Below, piece after piece: positions 18,017 through 24,861 of a stretch of 32,347 nt of DNA. The stretch is taken from positions 1 through 32,347 of the forward strand of contig NZ_JADDRL010000107.1 in assembly GCF_021538895.1 (NCBI RefSeq), in the 5' to 3' direction. Origin of the DNA: Streptomyces olivochromogenes. Lineage in GTDB: Bacteria; Actinomycetota; Actinomycetes; Streptomycetales; Streptomycetaceae. Position 1 is the first letter of the stretch; every line of letters starts with the position of its first letter. Position numbers and translations under genes: made by a program. A model generated the notes under the pieces. That model worked only from the letters and a program-made list of their open reading frames with translations. It had not been told where the DNA came from and did no database searches.

Positions 18017-18352
18017 TCAGGCACTGCGGGGGGTGGCCGAAATAGTACTCAAGTCCGAGTCATCCGGTTCTGCCAGCCGGTGGTCTCGTTGGTCCAGGTT
18101 CACAAAGATCATTCCGTACCGGATGGCACATCGCACGGGCTGCGGTGCCCCGCGAGGCTTACGCAGGCACCGGTACGCCCGTACGTCCTCGTCCTCGTCG
18201 CGCGTGACGACGACCGGCTCACCGAAGACGGTCACCATCAACGAGTCACCGCTGTGGGGGATGGCGGTGACCAGGTCGATGAAGTGCCAGCCCGATCGGT
18301 AGGCGGTGGCCATTTCGCGGCGGAAGGAACGGTCGTCGGGTGGAGTGGTCAC
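18017..18352 (-). CDS. Miniature Rieske-like protein lacking cluster ligands
   Basis: GTG at 18352, with GGAG 6 nt upstream, gives 111 aa. It begins 1 nt after the stop of the upstream peptide gene, so the two are coupled. Residues about 10-70 (FRREM..YRSGWHFIDLVTAIPHSGDSL, then GEPVVVTRDEDEDVRAYRC and PRGAP) follow the N-terminal segment of ring-hydroxylating Rieske oxygenases. The first ligand pair, normally CxH, reads C62-L-R64. The region that should hold the second CxxH is shortened to QPVRCAIRYG, followed directly by MIFVNLDQ, which in full enzymes lies further on. It should not bind a [2Fe-2S] cluster. It may be an eroded oxygenase or a repurposed binding domain. Confidence 0.7.
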   Translation of the reverse strand: MTTPPDDRSFRREMATAYRSGWHFIDLVTAIPHSGDSLMVTVFGEPVVVTRDEDEDVRAYRCLRKPRGAPQPVRCAIRYGMIFVNLDQRDHRLAEPDDSDLSTISATPRSA

Positions 18353-18353
18353 G

Positions 18354-18539
18354 TCAGCTCCCGGCTCCGCTTGCCGTCGCGTCGGTGTGCGCGGCCACGG
18401 AAGGCCACTCTGTGAACGCCTGAGCGTCACCCTTGGCGCCGAAGACGCCGCTCCCCACCCCCAGGACAACCAGGATGGAAAAGGCGGCACCGAGCGCCGA
18501 GCGAAGCAGTCTGTTGCGCATGGTCGGCTTCGTCCTCAC
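18354..18539 (-). CDS. Small peptide with signal-sequence-like N-terminus
   Basis: This 61-aa product starts at GTG 18539, with AAGGGG about 9 nt upstream; an ATG at 18521 would give 55 aa. The N-region is basic (KPTMRNRLLR). Residues 14-34 are hydrophobic (SALGAAFSILVVLGVGSGVFG), and AKGDAQA (35-41) resembles a signal peptidase I site. Cleavage there would release a 20-residue peptide beginning FTEWPSVAAH. Without cleavage the protein would be a single-pass membrane peptide with a short outer tail. It is the first gene of a two-gene unit with the Rieske-like protein and diverges from a LuxR-type regulator. I do not recognise a family. Confidence 0.62.
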   Translation of the reverse strand: MRTKPTMRNRLLRSALGAAFSILVVLGVGSGVFGAKGDAQAFTEWPSVAAHTDATASGAGS

Positions 18540-18625
18540 TTGAAGGTCCCCTTTTCCCCCGTCAGGTACGACGATGGCTTATTCGGGCACGTGGTGGCCA
18601 CACAATCGGTGCATCATGTTCCTGC

Positions 18626-19663
18626 ATGTTCAGGACCCTGGGGGGTGGAGATTTGACAGCGAATCGGGCGAAAGCATCACATCCTCACTCGGTGACCGAG
18701 CTGTGCGACGAGGGAAGCCGTCTTTACGCCACAGCTCTGCGCGCCGGGCGCGTCGCCCGCGCGGATGCCGAGACCGCCCCCTGTCTGATGGAATTCGCCC
18801 TGCTCCACCCGGATCCCGACGACCCCGACTGGCTGCGCCCGGTGCCGCCGGCGGTCGCCCTGGCCCGACGGCTCAATCCGCTGGAGCGCGAGATCACCGA
18901 ACGCCGGCAGATGTCGGTCGAACTCTCCCAGATCTTCGAACCGTTCATGACGCTGAGCGCCGAGGCGCACACGACCAGCGACTCCATCACCGTCCTGGAG
19001 GGCGGCGAACGGATCAACGCGGCGCTCAACCTCGCCACGGCCCAGTGCCAGACCGAACTCGTCACCGTGCAGCCCTCCGACCGTATCTCGGAGGACAGCC
19101 TGCTGCAGGGCCTCGAACGGGACCGGCCGCTGATGGAACGGGGCGTCAAGGTCCGCAGCCTGTATCAGCACACGGCCCGCTACAACCCGGAGAAGCTGGC
19201 CATCGCGGCCCGGCTCTCCGACGGCAAGGTCGAGTACCGCACCATCGACGAACTGGTCGAACGCCTGATCATCTGCGACGGCACCGTGGCCTTCATCCCG
19301 GCCCGCGACGACCAGAAGATCGCCCTGGAACTGCGCCAACCCGGCCTGGTCCGCTACCTCATGAAGGTCTTCGAGTACCTGTGGGACCGGGCGGTGCCGA
19401 TGGGCGCCGGCGGGCCGTACGAGGTCGACTCCGACGGCATCACCGAGATCCAGTACTCCATCGCGAAACTGCTGGTGGAGGGCCATGTCGACGAGGCCAT
19501 CGCCCGCCGGCTCGGGATGAACGTACGGACCTGTCGCGCCCATATCGCCAAGCTGGCCCAGGCGTTGGGCAGCGGCAGCCGCGCCCAGCTCGGCTATCTC
19601 ATCGCCCAGTCGGGACTCCTGAACCAGGACACGTCGATACCGGGACGGGACGGCGCCCAGTGA
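18626..19663 (+). CDS. TrmB/LuxR-type transcriptional regulator A
   Basis: This protein has 345 aa from ATG 18626; a TTG at 18653 follows GGGGGTGGAG and may be the true start (336 aa). The N-terminal segment (LCDEGSRLYATALRAGRVARADAETAPCLMEFALLHPDPDD) resembles a TrmB-like wHTH region. The centre (ERINAALNLATAQCQTELVTVQPSDRISEDSL ... ALELRQPGLVRYLMKVFEYLWDRAVP) resembles a phospholipase-D-like effector fold. The C-terminus (about 270-332) is a LuxR-like HTH with VDEAIARRLGMNVRTCRAHIAKLAQALG. The ligand is unknown. It diverges from the peptide/Rieske-like pair across 86 bp and converges on paralogue B, with 16 bp between stops. Confidence 0.85.
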   Translation: MFRTLGGGDLTANRAKASHPHSVTELCDEGSRLYATALRAGRVARADAETAPCLMEFALLHPDPDDPDWLRPVPPAVALARRLNPLEREITERRQMSVELSQIFEPFMTLSAEAHTTSDSITVLEGGERINAALNLATAQCQTELVTVQPSDRISEDSLLQGLERDRPLMERGVKVRSLYQHTARYNPEKLAIAARLSDGKVEYRTIDELVERLIICDGTVAFIPARDDQKIALELRQPGLVRYLMKVFEYLWDRAVPMGAGGPYEVDSDGITEIQYSIAKLLVEGHVDEAIARRLGMNVRTCRAHIAKLAQALGSGSRAQLGYLIAQSGLLNQDTSIPGRDGAQ

Positions 19664-19679
19664 CCCCCGGGCGGCCGGC

Positions 19680-20717
19680 TCAGCGCACGCTCGGGGACTC
19701 CTGATCGGGAATGCCGACGGGGATCCCGGTGCCGCCGGGCGGCCCGTCCAGCCCCACCTGCGCTATCCGCACGCCCAGTTGGGCACGGCTCGCCGCTCCC
19801 AGCGTCTCCGACAGCCGGGCGATGTGGGCCCGGCAGGTGCGCACGCTGATGCCCAGGCGTTCGGCGATCACCGCGTCCTGGTGGCCCTCCGCCAGCAGGG
19901 CCGCGATGGACTGCTCGCGGTGCGAGATGCCCTCGATGCCGGTGTCCGGCAGCGAGGCCGTCAGCGGGATCGCCAGCCGCCACAGCCGCTCGAAGACCGT
20001 CACCAGGTACTCGACCAGCGCCGGGTGGCGCAGCTCCAGGGCCATCGTGCGGTCGGCGTTGGCCGGGATGAAGGCCACCGTGCGGTCGAACAGGATCAGC
20101 CGGTCGATGACCTCGTCGAGCGTCCGGGCCTCCACCGCGTCGCCCATCAGCTCCAGGTAGGTCAGCAGGCCCTGGCCGTGCCGGGCCACGTGCGTGTACA
20201 GGTCGCGCATGTGCACGCCACGCCCGCGCAGCGCCAGCGCCCGGTGCAGGCCCTCGGTCAGCTCGGCCTCCCGCCGGATGCCGCCGGGCTGCACGGTGAG
20301 CACCTCGGTGGTGCAGGCCTCGGTCGCCTCGTCCATCGCGGCCTGGATCCGGGACAGCCCGTCCAGGACGCGGATCGCCGTGCCCTCCGCGGACGCCGAG
20401 GCCTGCAGCTGCCGGCCCAGCCCCGCGTACCACTCGAAGGCCGCCACCGCCGAGCCCACCCGGCGCTGGCTCTCCCTGACCTCGTCGTGGACCCCGCGCA
20501 GCAGCCGCGTCATGACCTCCTGCGGCGAGGTCGGCACCAGCCAGGCCATGTCGTCGGGGTCCGGGTGCAGCAGGGCCAGCTCCAGGAGGCAGGGCACCGG
20601 CTCGGCATCCGTGCGCGGCACGCGGCCGCGCCGTACGGCCCGGGAGTACACGCGATCCCCGGCCTCGCACAGTCGGTCGGCCCCGTGTGGATGATCCTCC
20701 GTCCCGCGCCCGGCCAT
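19680..20717 (-). CDS. TrmB/LuxR-type transcriptional regulator B, paralogue of A
   Basis: I chose ATG at 20717 (preceded by GGTGGA about 8 nt upstream), giving 345 aa, exactly the length of regulator A; an open frame continues upstream but without family similarity. LCEAGDRVYSRAVRRGRVPRTDAEPVPCLLELALLHPDPDD at the N-terminus aligns with A almost residue for residue. The central ALELRHPALVEYLVTVFERLWRLAIP and C-terminal HTH (QDAVIAERLGISVRTCRAHIARLSETLGAASRAQLG) do too. The two genes converge tail to tail with 16 bp between stops and no terminator, so readthrough would give antisense overlap. This looks like an old duplication by inversion. Target genes are unknown. Confidence 0.85.
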   Translation of the reverse strand: MAGRGTEDHPHGADRLCEAGDRVYSRAVRRGRVPRTDAEPVPCLLELALLHPDPDDMAWLVPTSPQEVMTRLLRGVHDEVRESQRRVGSAVAAFEWYAGLGRQLQASASAEGTAIRVLDGLSRIQAAMDEATEACTTEVLTVQPGGIRREAELTEGLHRALALRGRGVHMRDLYTHVARHGQGLLTYLELMGDAVEARTLDEVIDRLILFDRTVAFIPANADRTMALELRHPALVEYLVTVFERLWRLAIPLTASLPDTGIEGISHREQSIAALLAEGHQDAVIAERLGISVRTCRAHIARLSETLGAASRAQLGVRIAQVGLDGPPGGTGIPVGIPDQESPSVR

Positions 20718-21183
20718 CGCCCATTCCACCCCCGGTTGCTGCCACTTCCGTGGCGCAACTATGCGCGGACGAATCCGGCTCCGCAACACGGCTCTCCACG
20801 TCGCGACCGCCGGATGGCACCGGTATCTCCCCGTTTCTCCTGGGCTCCCGCCGTCCCGTTGCAACAAGCTGACGGTGGCGAACCGGTGGCCGGAGATGCG
20901 TGGTTGCGCCCGGTTCGCCCGGGTGCCCGTCCGCCCCGGCACGCCCCCGGTCGGACGCCCCACCTCGGGCCGCGGCATCAGGTGGCCGGAACCGGCCTCT
21001 TGACGCGGACCACTTCACACACGTACGGCGCGGCGCCGCGCCTCCACCCTCCAGGGTGAACACGGGGCACCGCGCCGTATTGACCTCCGCCCGCGCGCAC
21101 GCGGGCCGAGCGACGAGATCCGGCCCTTTCGGGACGATCACGGCTTTTTCCAGCCGATCGCCCCTACTTCGGGCCGGTCGCGG
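20718..21183. other. Non-coding spacer between sugar-binding gene end and regulator B start
   Basis: No credible gene is visible in these 466 bp. The part near 20718 must hold the promoter of regulator B. A structured block lies at 21024-21079 and a degenerate tandem repeat at 21111-21190. Open frames crossing the stretch lack ribosome sites and family similarity. Confidence 0.5.
21024..21079. repeat. Nested inverted repeats
   Basis: TACGGCGCGG (21024-21033) and CCGCGCCGTA (21070-21079) are perfect 10-bp complements. A 16-bp perfect palindrome (21027-21042) overlaps the left arm, and CACCCT/AGGGTG sits inside. The alternatives are mutually exclusive pairings, so this could be a terminator for the sugar-binding gene or an alternative-fold leader. 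Confidence 0.5.
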
Positions 21184-21190
21184 CTACTTC
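21111..21190. repeat. Degenerate 20-bp tandem repeat spanning the sugar-binding gene stop codon
   Basis: Three adjacent 20-bp units (21131-21150, 21151-21170, 21171-21190) each match a neighbour at 15 of 20 positions. The shared pattern is GG-C-ATC-CGGCT-CTTC, and a more decayed unit lies at about 21111-21130. The last unit includes the final codon and stop of the lipoprotein gene. Confidence 0.5.
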
Positions 21191-22302
21191 AGGCCGAGCG
21201 TCGTGCAGGCCGCCTTGTACTTGGGGGTGCAGATCTCGGAGACCTTGTAGATGCCGTCCGCGAGGACCGTGTCCTTGATGTTGCCCTTCGTCAGGGCGGT
21301 CACGGTGACCAGCTGCGCCGGGATGTCCTTGTTGGTGGGGCTGTCGACGCGGTCCTGGGTGAGGGCGTCGAACTGGATGTCCTTGCCCTGCACCTTGGCG
21401 ACGGCCATCTCGGCGGCGGCCTCGGCCTCGCTCGGGTAGGACTTGTAGACGCTCATGTACTGCTCGCCCGAGACGATCCGCTGCACACCCTCCAGCTCGG
21501 CGTCCTGGCCGGTGATCGGCGGCAGGTCGGTGACGCCTGCGGCGGTGAGGGCCTTGATGGCACCGGCCGCCATGCCGTCGTTGGCGGAGTAGACGGCGGC
21601 GATGTTGTTCTTGCCGATCGCGCCGATCGCCTCGGTCATATTGGCGTCGGCGTTCTCCGGCTTCCAGTCCTTGACGTCGTACGAGGCCGCGATCGTCACC
21701 TTGCCGTTCAATTCGGACATCGCGCCCGCCTTGAACTGCTTGGCGTTCGGGTCGGTGGGCGACCCGTTCAACATGACGATCTTGTCGGAGGTGTCGATGT
21801 TCGAGCCGAGCGACTCCAGCAGCGAACGGCCCTGCACCTCGCCCACGAGCTCGTTGTCGAAGGAGATGTACGCGTCGATCGGACCCTCGGCCAGCCGGTC
21901 GTAGGCGATGACCGGAATGCCCGCGTCCTTGGCCTTCTTGACCTCGCCCGCCATGGCGTGCGAGTCGACCGCGTCGAGCAGGATGACGTCGACCTTGTCG
22001 GCGATCATCTGCTGCATCTGCTGGGCCTGCTTGCCCGCGTCCGCGCCCGCGTTGGCGTACTCGACCTTGCCCAGCTTCCTGGTGAGGGCCGAGACCTTCT
22101 CCTTGATGATGGGGTAGTCGAACTTCGCGTACCGCGTGTTCGCCGTCTCCGGCAGCAGCAGACCCACCGTCACGTCGTTGCCCTTGGTCGGGCTCGCCTC
22201 ACTTGAGTCACCCGTCGCACCGAGCGCACCGCAACCGGCGAGCGAGAGGGTCATCGTGGACGCGGCCACGGTTATGGCGATACGACGCATTCGGGGGCTC
22301 AC
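21184..22302 (-). CDS. Sugar ABC transporter substrate-binding lipoprotein (XylF/RbsB-like)
   Basis: This is an extracytoplasmic periplasmic-binding-protein-fold lipoprotein. The start is GTG 22302 (372 aa) or ATG 22290 (368 aa). The signal ends in a lipobox SLAGC (lipidated Cys24 of the long form), followed by a Gly/Ser/Thr linker. DVTVGLLLPETANTRYAKFDYPIIKEK, DVILLDAVDSHAM, GIPVIAYDRLAEGPIDAYISFDN, YSANDGMAAGAIKAL and PPITGQDAELEGVQRI are hallmarks of the XylF branch, so a pentose is likely. Family members normally sit with an ABC ATPase and a permease. Neither flanks this gene: regulator B lies downstream and a secreted FN3 protein is divergent. It either borrows a transporter encoded elsewhere or serves as a sensor. 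Confidence 0.9.
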   Translation of the reverse strand: MSPRMRRIAITVAASTMTLSLAGCGALGATGDSSEASPTKGNDVTVGLLLPETANTRYAKFDYPIIKEKVSALTRKLGKVEYANAGADAGKQAQQMQQMIADKVDVILLDAVDSHAMAGEVKKAKDAGIPVIAYDRLAEGPIDAYISFDNELVGEVQGRSLLESLGSNIDTSDKIVMLNGSPTDPNAKQFKAGAMSELNGKVTIAASYDVKDWKPENADANMTEAIGAIGKNNIAAVYSANDGMAAGAIKALTAAGVTDLPPITGQDAELEGVQRIVSGEQYMSVYKSYPSEAEAAAEMAVAKVQGKDIQFDALTQDRVDSPTNKDIPAQLVTVTALTKGNIKDTVLADGIYKVSEICTPKYKAACTTLGLK

Positions 22303-22352
22303 TTCAGGTGCGTTCCGGACGTGGGGCTGCTTTGCGACCCAGATGTCTGAAA

Positions 22353-22382
22353 AGACAACGCGGCAGCGATACCCGACGTCAA
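22353..22382 (-). promoter_or_regulatory. Candidate promoter of the sugar-binding lipoprotein gene
   Basis: On the minus strand TTGACG (22377-22382) and TTGTCT (22353-22358) are separated by 18 bp, a reasonable HrdB-type pair. The -10 hexamer overlaps a small dyad TGTCT-GAAA-AGACA (22344-22357) that could be an operator. Confidence 0.45.
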
Positions 22383-22533
22383 GCCGAACTACTTAACGAG
22401 TCCGCAACACCACGCTGCGCTGCACCTGTGAAGAGCTGACGGAATCACCTCCAAACGACCTTTACGGACCCTCCATCCAAGCGAAGTTCATGGGGAGGCA
22501 AAGATCCGTACAACCAACGCCTTTCCTTGCGAG

Positions 22534-22567
22534 TCGTGATCACCGGCGGCTCGAGCCGCCGTCACGA
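22534..22567 (+). promoter_or_regulatory. Hairpin just upstream of the FN3 gene ribosome site
   Basis: A 16-bp perfect palindrome with a central CTCGAG (22545-22560) is flanked by TCGTGA (22534-22539) and its complement TCACGA (22562-22567). The structure ends 17 nt before the ATG of the secreted FN3 protein, so it may act as an operator or a leader hairpin. Confidence 0.5.
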
Positions 22568-22584
22568 ACCGATCAGAGGATCGA

Positions 22585-24345
22585 ATGAACCCAGCCAGAC
22601 CCGCGACGCCCGGTGCGGCCCTCACCGTCGTCCTCGCCACGGCCGGCGGACTGCTCGGCACCACCGTCGCCGTCGCGGCCCCCGCTTCCGCCGCCACCCG
22701 GTGCGCCTCGCCCGTCTATATGCGGCAGTTCTTCGCGAACACCACCTTCTCGGGCACGGCGAAGAAGACCGACTGCGACAGCGCGATCGACGAGAACTGG
22801 GCCGGTGGCGCGGCCGCCTCCGGCCTGCCGAAGGACAACTTCGGCGTCCGCTGGACCGTGACACGCGACTTCGGGTCCGGCGGCCCCTTCACCCTCACCG
22901 CCGCCACCCAGGACGGCATCCGCGTCTACGTCGACGGCACGCGGAAGATCGACCTCTGGAAGAACGTCTCCACCACCCAGAAGAAGTCGGTCGACATCAC
23001 CCTGTCCAAGGGCACGCACACCCTCCGCGTCGACTACATCAACCTGACCGGCGCCGCCAACGTCCGCTTCTCCTACGCGCCGCGCACCTCCGCCACCGTC
23101 GACAAGGTCAAGCCCCTCGCCCCGGCGGGCGCTTCGGCGACGTACGACCCGGCCACCGGCAGGGCGAAGCTCGCCTGGGCGAAGAACAAGGAGATGGACC
23201 TCGCCGGGTACCGGGTCTACCGCCGCCTGAAAGGGGCGTCGTTCGGCACCGCTCCCCTCGCGACGACCACCGCCACGTCGTACACCGACAGCACGCTCCC
23301 GACGGCCGGCGAGACCTACTACTACGAGGTCCGTGCCTACGACAAGGCCACAAACGAGTCGACCGGAACCGCGGACCTGCCCGTCACCACCGCCGACCGG
23401 GTCGCGCCCGCGGCGCCCACGGTGACGACCGCGACGGGCGAGGTGACTCCCACGGGCGGTACGGGCGGACTGAAGGTCGGCTGGGAGAAGATCCCGGACG
23501 CGGTGTCCTACCGCGTCTACCGGGCCGCGAGCGAGAACGGCACGTACACGAAGCTCGTCAGCACCGGCGAGCTCTCCTACCTGGACATCTCGGCCGCCGA
23601 GAGCACCGTCTACTACTACCGTGTGTCGGCCGTCGACGCGGCGGGCAACGAGTCCGACCGGTCCGTCCCGCAGCGCGGCAAGATCTGGGACAACGACCCG
23701 CCGGCCCTCGTCAGCGGGCTGACCGTCACCCCGACCGAGTACGGCTTCCAGCTGAACTGGGACAAGAACCCCGCCACGGACCTGCGGTACTACACGGTCC
23801 ACCGGGGCGAGCTGCTGGAGAACGACGAGGGCGACAAGATCTGCTACGGCACCGCGACGGACTACGTCTCGCCCGACGAGACGTCCTTCGCGTACACCAC
23901 GCTCCCCGACGGCGGCCAGGCCTGCTTCTTCCTCGACGCCGTGGACGACGACGGCAACTCCGCCATCAAGTGGAACGGCCCGGCCGAGGCCGTGGCCGCC
24001 ACCGAGCTCGACATGACGCCGAGCGTGGCGACCCCCGAGGGCTCGCCGCTGCGGCTGGACGCGAACGGCACGGAGGGCGACGAGGGCAACCAGCTGGTGT
24101 GGTCCGGGCTCGGCGCGGGTGGGGAGGAGTCCGCCAACCCCGCGCAGGCCTTCCGCGTCTACCGCTGGAACCCGGCCACCGCCGCCTACGAGCGGATCGC
24201 CGAACTGGGGGCCGGTGCACATACGTACTTCGACACCGGCGCCAAGCGCGGCTCGGTCTCCTACTACTGGGTGACCGGCGTGCAGGCCGACGGCACGGAG
24301 ACGACACCGGCCGGCGACTGGGCGATCAGCGCGCCCGTCAAGTGA
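22585..24345 (+). CDS. Secreted PA14-like and fibronectin type III protein
   Basis: This 586-aa protein starts at ATG 22585, with AGAGGA about 6 nt upstream. A signal peptide (hydrophobic about 11-31, APASA cleavage near residue 36) directs it outside. Residues about 40-167 resemble a PA14-like beta domain (FTLTAATQDGIRVYVDGTRKIDLWKN, then KGTHTLRVDYINLTGAANVRFSY). Three or four fibronectin type III modules follow (about 175-270, 271-375, 376-470 and a last divergent one), recognisable from YRVYR...YYYEVRAYDKATNES and YYYRVSAVDAAGNESD. No catalytic domain, sortase signal or membrane anchor is present. It is probably a surface or matrix carbohydrate- or protein-binding protein. It is divergent from a sugar-binding lipoprotein gene. 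Confidence 0.87.
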   Translation: MNPARPATPGAALTVVLATAGGLLGTTVAVAAPASAATRCASPVYMRQFFANTTFSGTAKKTDCDSAIDENWAGGAAASGLPKDNFGVRWTVTRDFGSGGPFTLTAATQDGIRVYVDGTRKIDLWKNVSTTQKKSVDITLSKGTHTLRVDYINLTGAANVRFSYAPRTSATVDKVKPLAPAGASATYDPATGRAKLAWAKNKEMDLAGYRVYRRLKGASFGTAPLATTTATSYTDSTLPTAGETYYYEVRAYDKATNESTGTADLPVTTADRVAPAAPTVTTATGEVTPTGGTGGLKVGWEKIPDAVSYRVYRAASENGTYTKLVSTGELSYLDISAAESTVYYYRVSAVDAAGNESDRSVPQRGKIWDNDPPALVSGLTVTPTEYGFQLNWDKNPATDLRYYTVHRGELLENDEGDKICYGTATDYVSPDETSFAYTTLPDGGQACFFLDAVDDDGNSAIKWNGPAEAVAATELDMTPSVATPEGSPLRLDANGTEGDEGNQLVWSGLGAGGEESANPAQAFRVYRWNPATAAYERIAELGAGAHTYFDTGAKRGSVSYYWVTGVQADGTETTPAGDWAISAPVK

Positions 24346-24347
24346 CA

Positions 24348-24386
24348 CGAAGGGGCCGGGAGGCTGTACGCCTCCCGGCCCCTTCG
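24348..24386. terminator. Perfect 17-bp bidirectional terminator
   Basis: Arms 24348-24364 and 24370-24386 pair perfectly (17 bp) around a TGTAC loop, 2 nt after the FN3 gene stop and 17 nt from the hspR stop. It serves both convergent units. Confidence 0.88.
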
Positions 24387-24403
24387 CATGTGCTGAGGCG
24401 ATG

Positions 24404-24856
24404 TCAGTCCGACGACTGCTGCCGCTTGGGACGCCACACCACCAGCGCGCTGGTCTGCTGGACCTCCTGGTACGGAACCAGGTCGCGTCGGTAGGAGGCG
24501 TGCACGGCGGCCTCCCGCTGCCGCATCGCGGCCGCGGCGCCGTCCAGGGCCGCTTCCATCTCCGCCACGCGGGACTGGAGGGCGGCGACCTGGTTCTCCA
24601 GTTCGATGATGCGCTTGATGCCGGCCAGGTTGATGCCCTCGTCCTGCGACAACTGCTGGACGGTGCGCAGCAGTTCGATGTCGCGGGCCGAGTAGCGGCG
24701 GCCCCGGCCCGCGGTGCGGTCGGGCGAGACCAGGCCCAGGCGGTCGTACTGGCGCAGCGTCTGCGGGTGCAGGCCGGAGAGCTGGGCCGCCACCGAGATG
24801 ACGTAGACCGGGGTCTCCTCGGTCAGTTCATACGGGTTCCGTCGACGGCCTTCCAT
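24404..24856 (-). CDS. hspR: Heat-shock repressor HspR (MerR family)
   Basis: This autoregulatory repressor binds HAIR repeats, with DnaK as co-repressor in Streptomyces. ATG 24856 has GGAG about 10 nt upstream and gives 150 aa, the family's usual size. The start is 5 nt after the dnaJ stop. The MerR HTH is VYVISVAAQLSGLHPQTLRQYDRLGLVSPDRT (about 17-48), with the RGRRYSARDIELL wing and helix after it. A coiled-coil dimerisation segment spans about 80-110 (IKRIIELENQVAALQSRVAEMEAAL). It is the last gene of the dnaK operon and ends before a strong terminator. Perfect HAIR sites precede dnaK and clpB in this window, so both are expected targets. Confidence 0.96.
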   Translation of the reverse strand: MEGRRRNPYELTEETPVYVISVAAQLSGLHPQTLRQYDRLGLVSPDRTAGRGRRYSARDIELLRTVQQLSQDEGINLAGIKRIIELENQVAALQSRVAEMEAALDGAAAAMRQREAAVHASYRRDLVPYQEVQQTSALVVWRPKRQQSSD

Positions 24857-24861
24857 CACTC

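Noticed and set aside
18047..18053. ACTCAAG inside the Rieske-like gene
   Set aside because: Only a half-site, within coding sequence near the 3' end, with no matching arm.
18540..18625. Palindromes GTGGCCAC and CACGTG in the divergent spacer as an operator for regulator A
   Set aside because: Each is short and expected often in GC-rich DNA. There is no repeated unit and no information on the regulator's site.
20718..20978. N-terminal extension of regulator B to 432 aa
   Set aside because: The extra 87 residues lack similarity to paralogue A. The ATG at 20717 has a ribosome site and yields exactly the same length as A.
22202..22208. CTTGAGT inside the sugar-binding lipoprotein gene
   Set aside because: Lone half-site in the linker coding region with no second arm.
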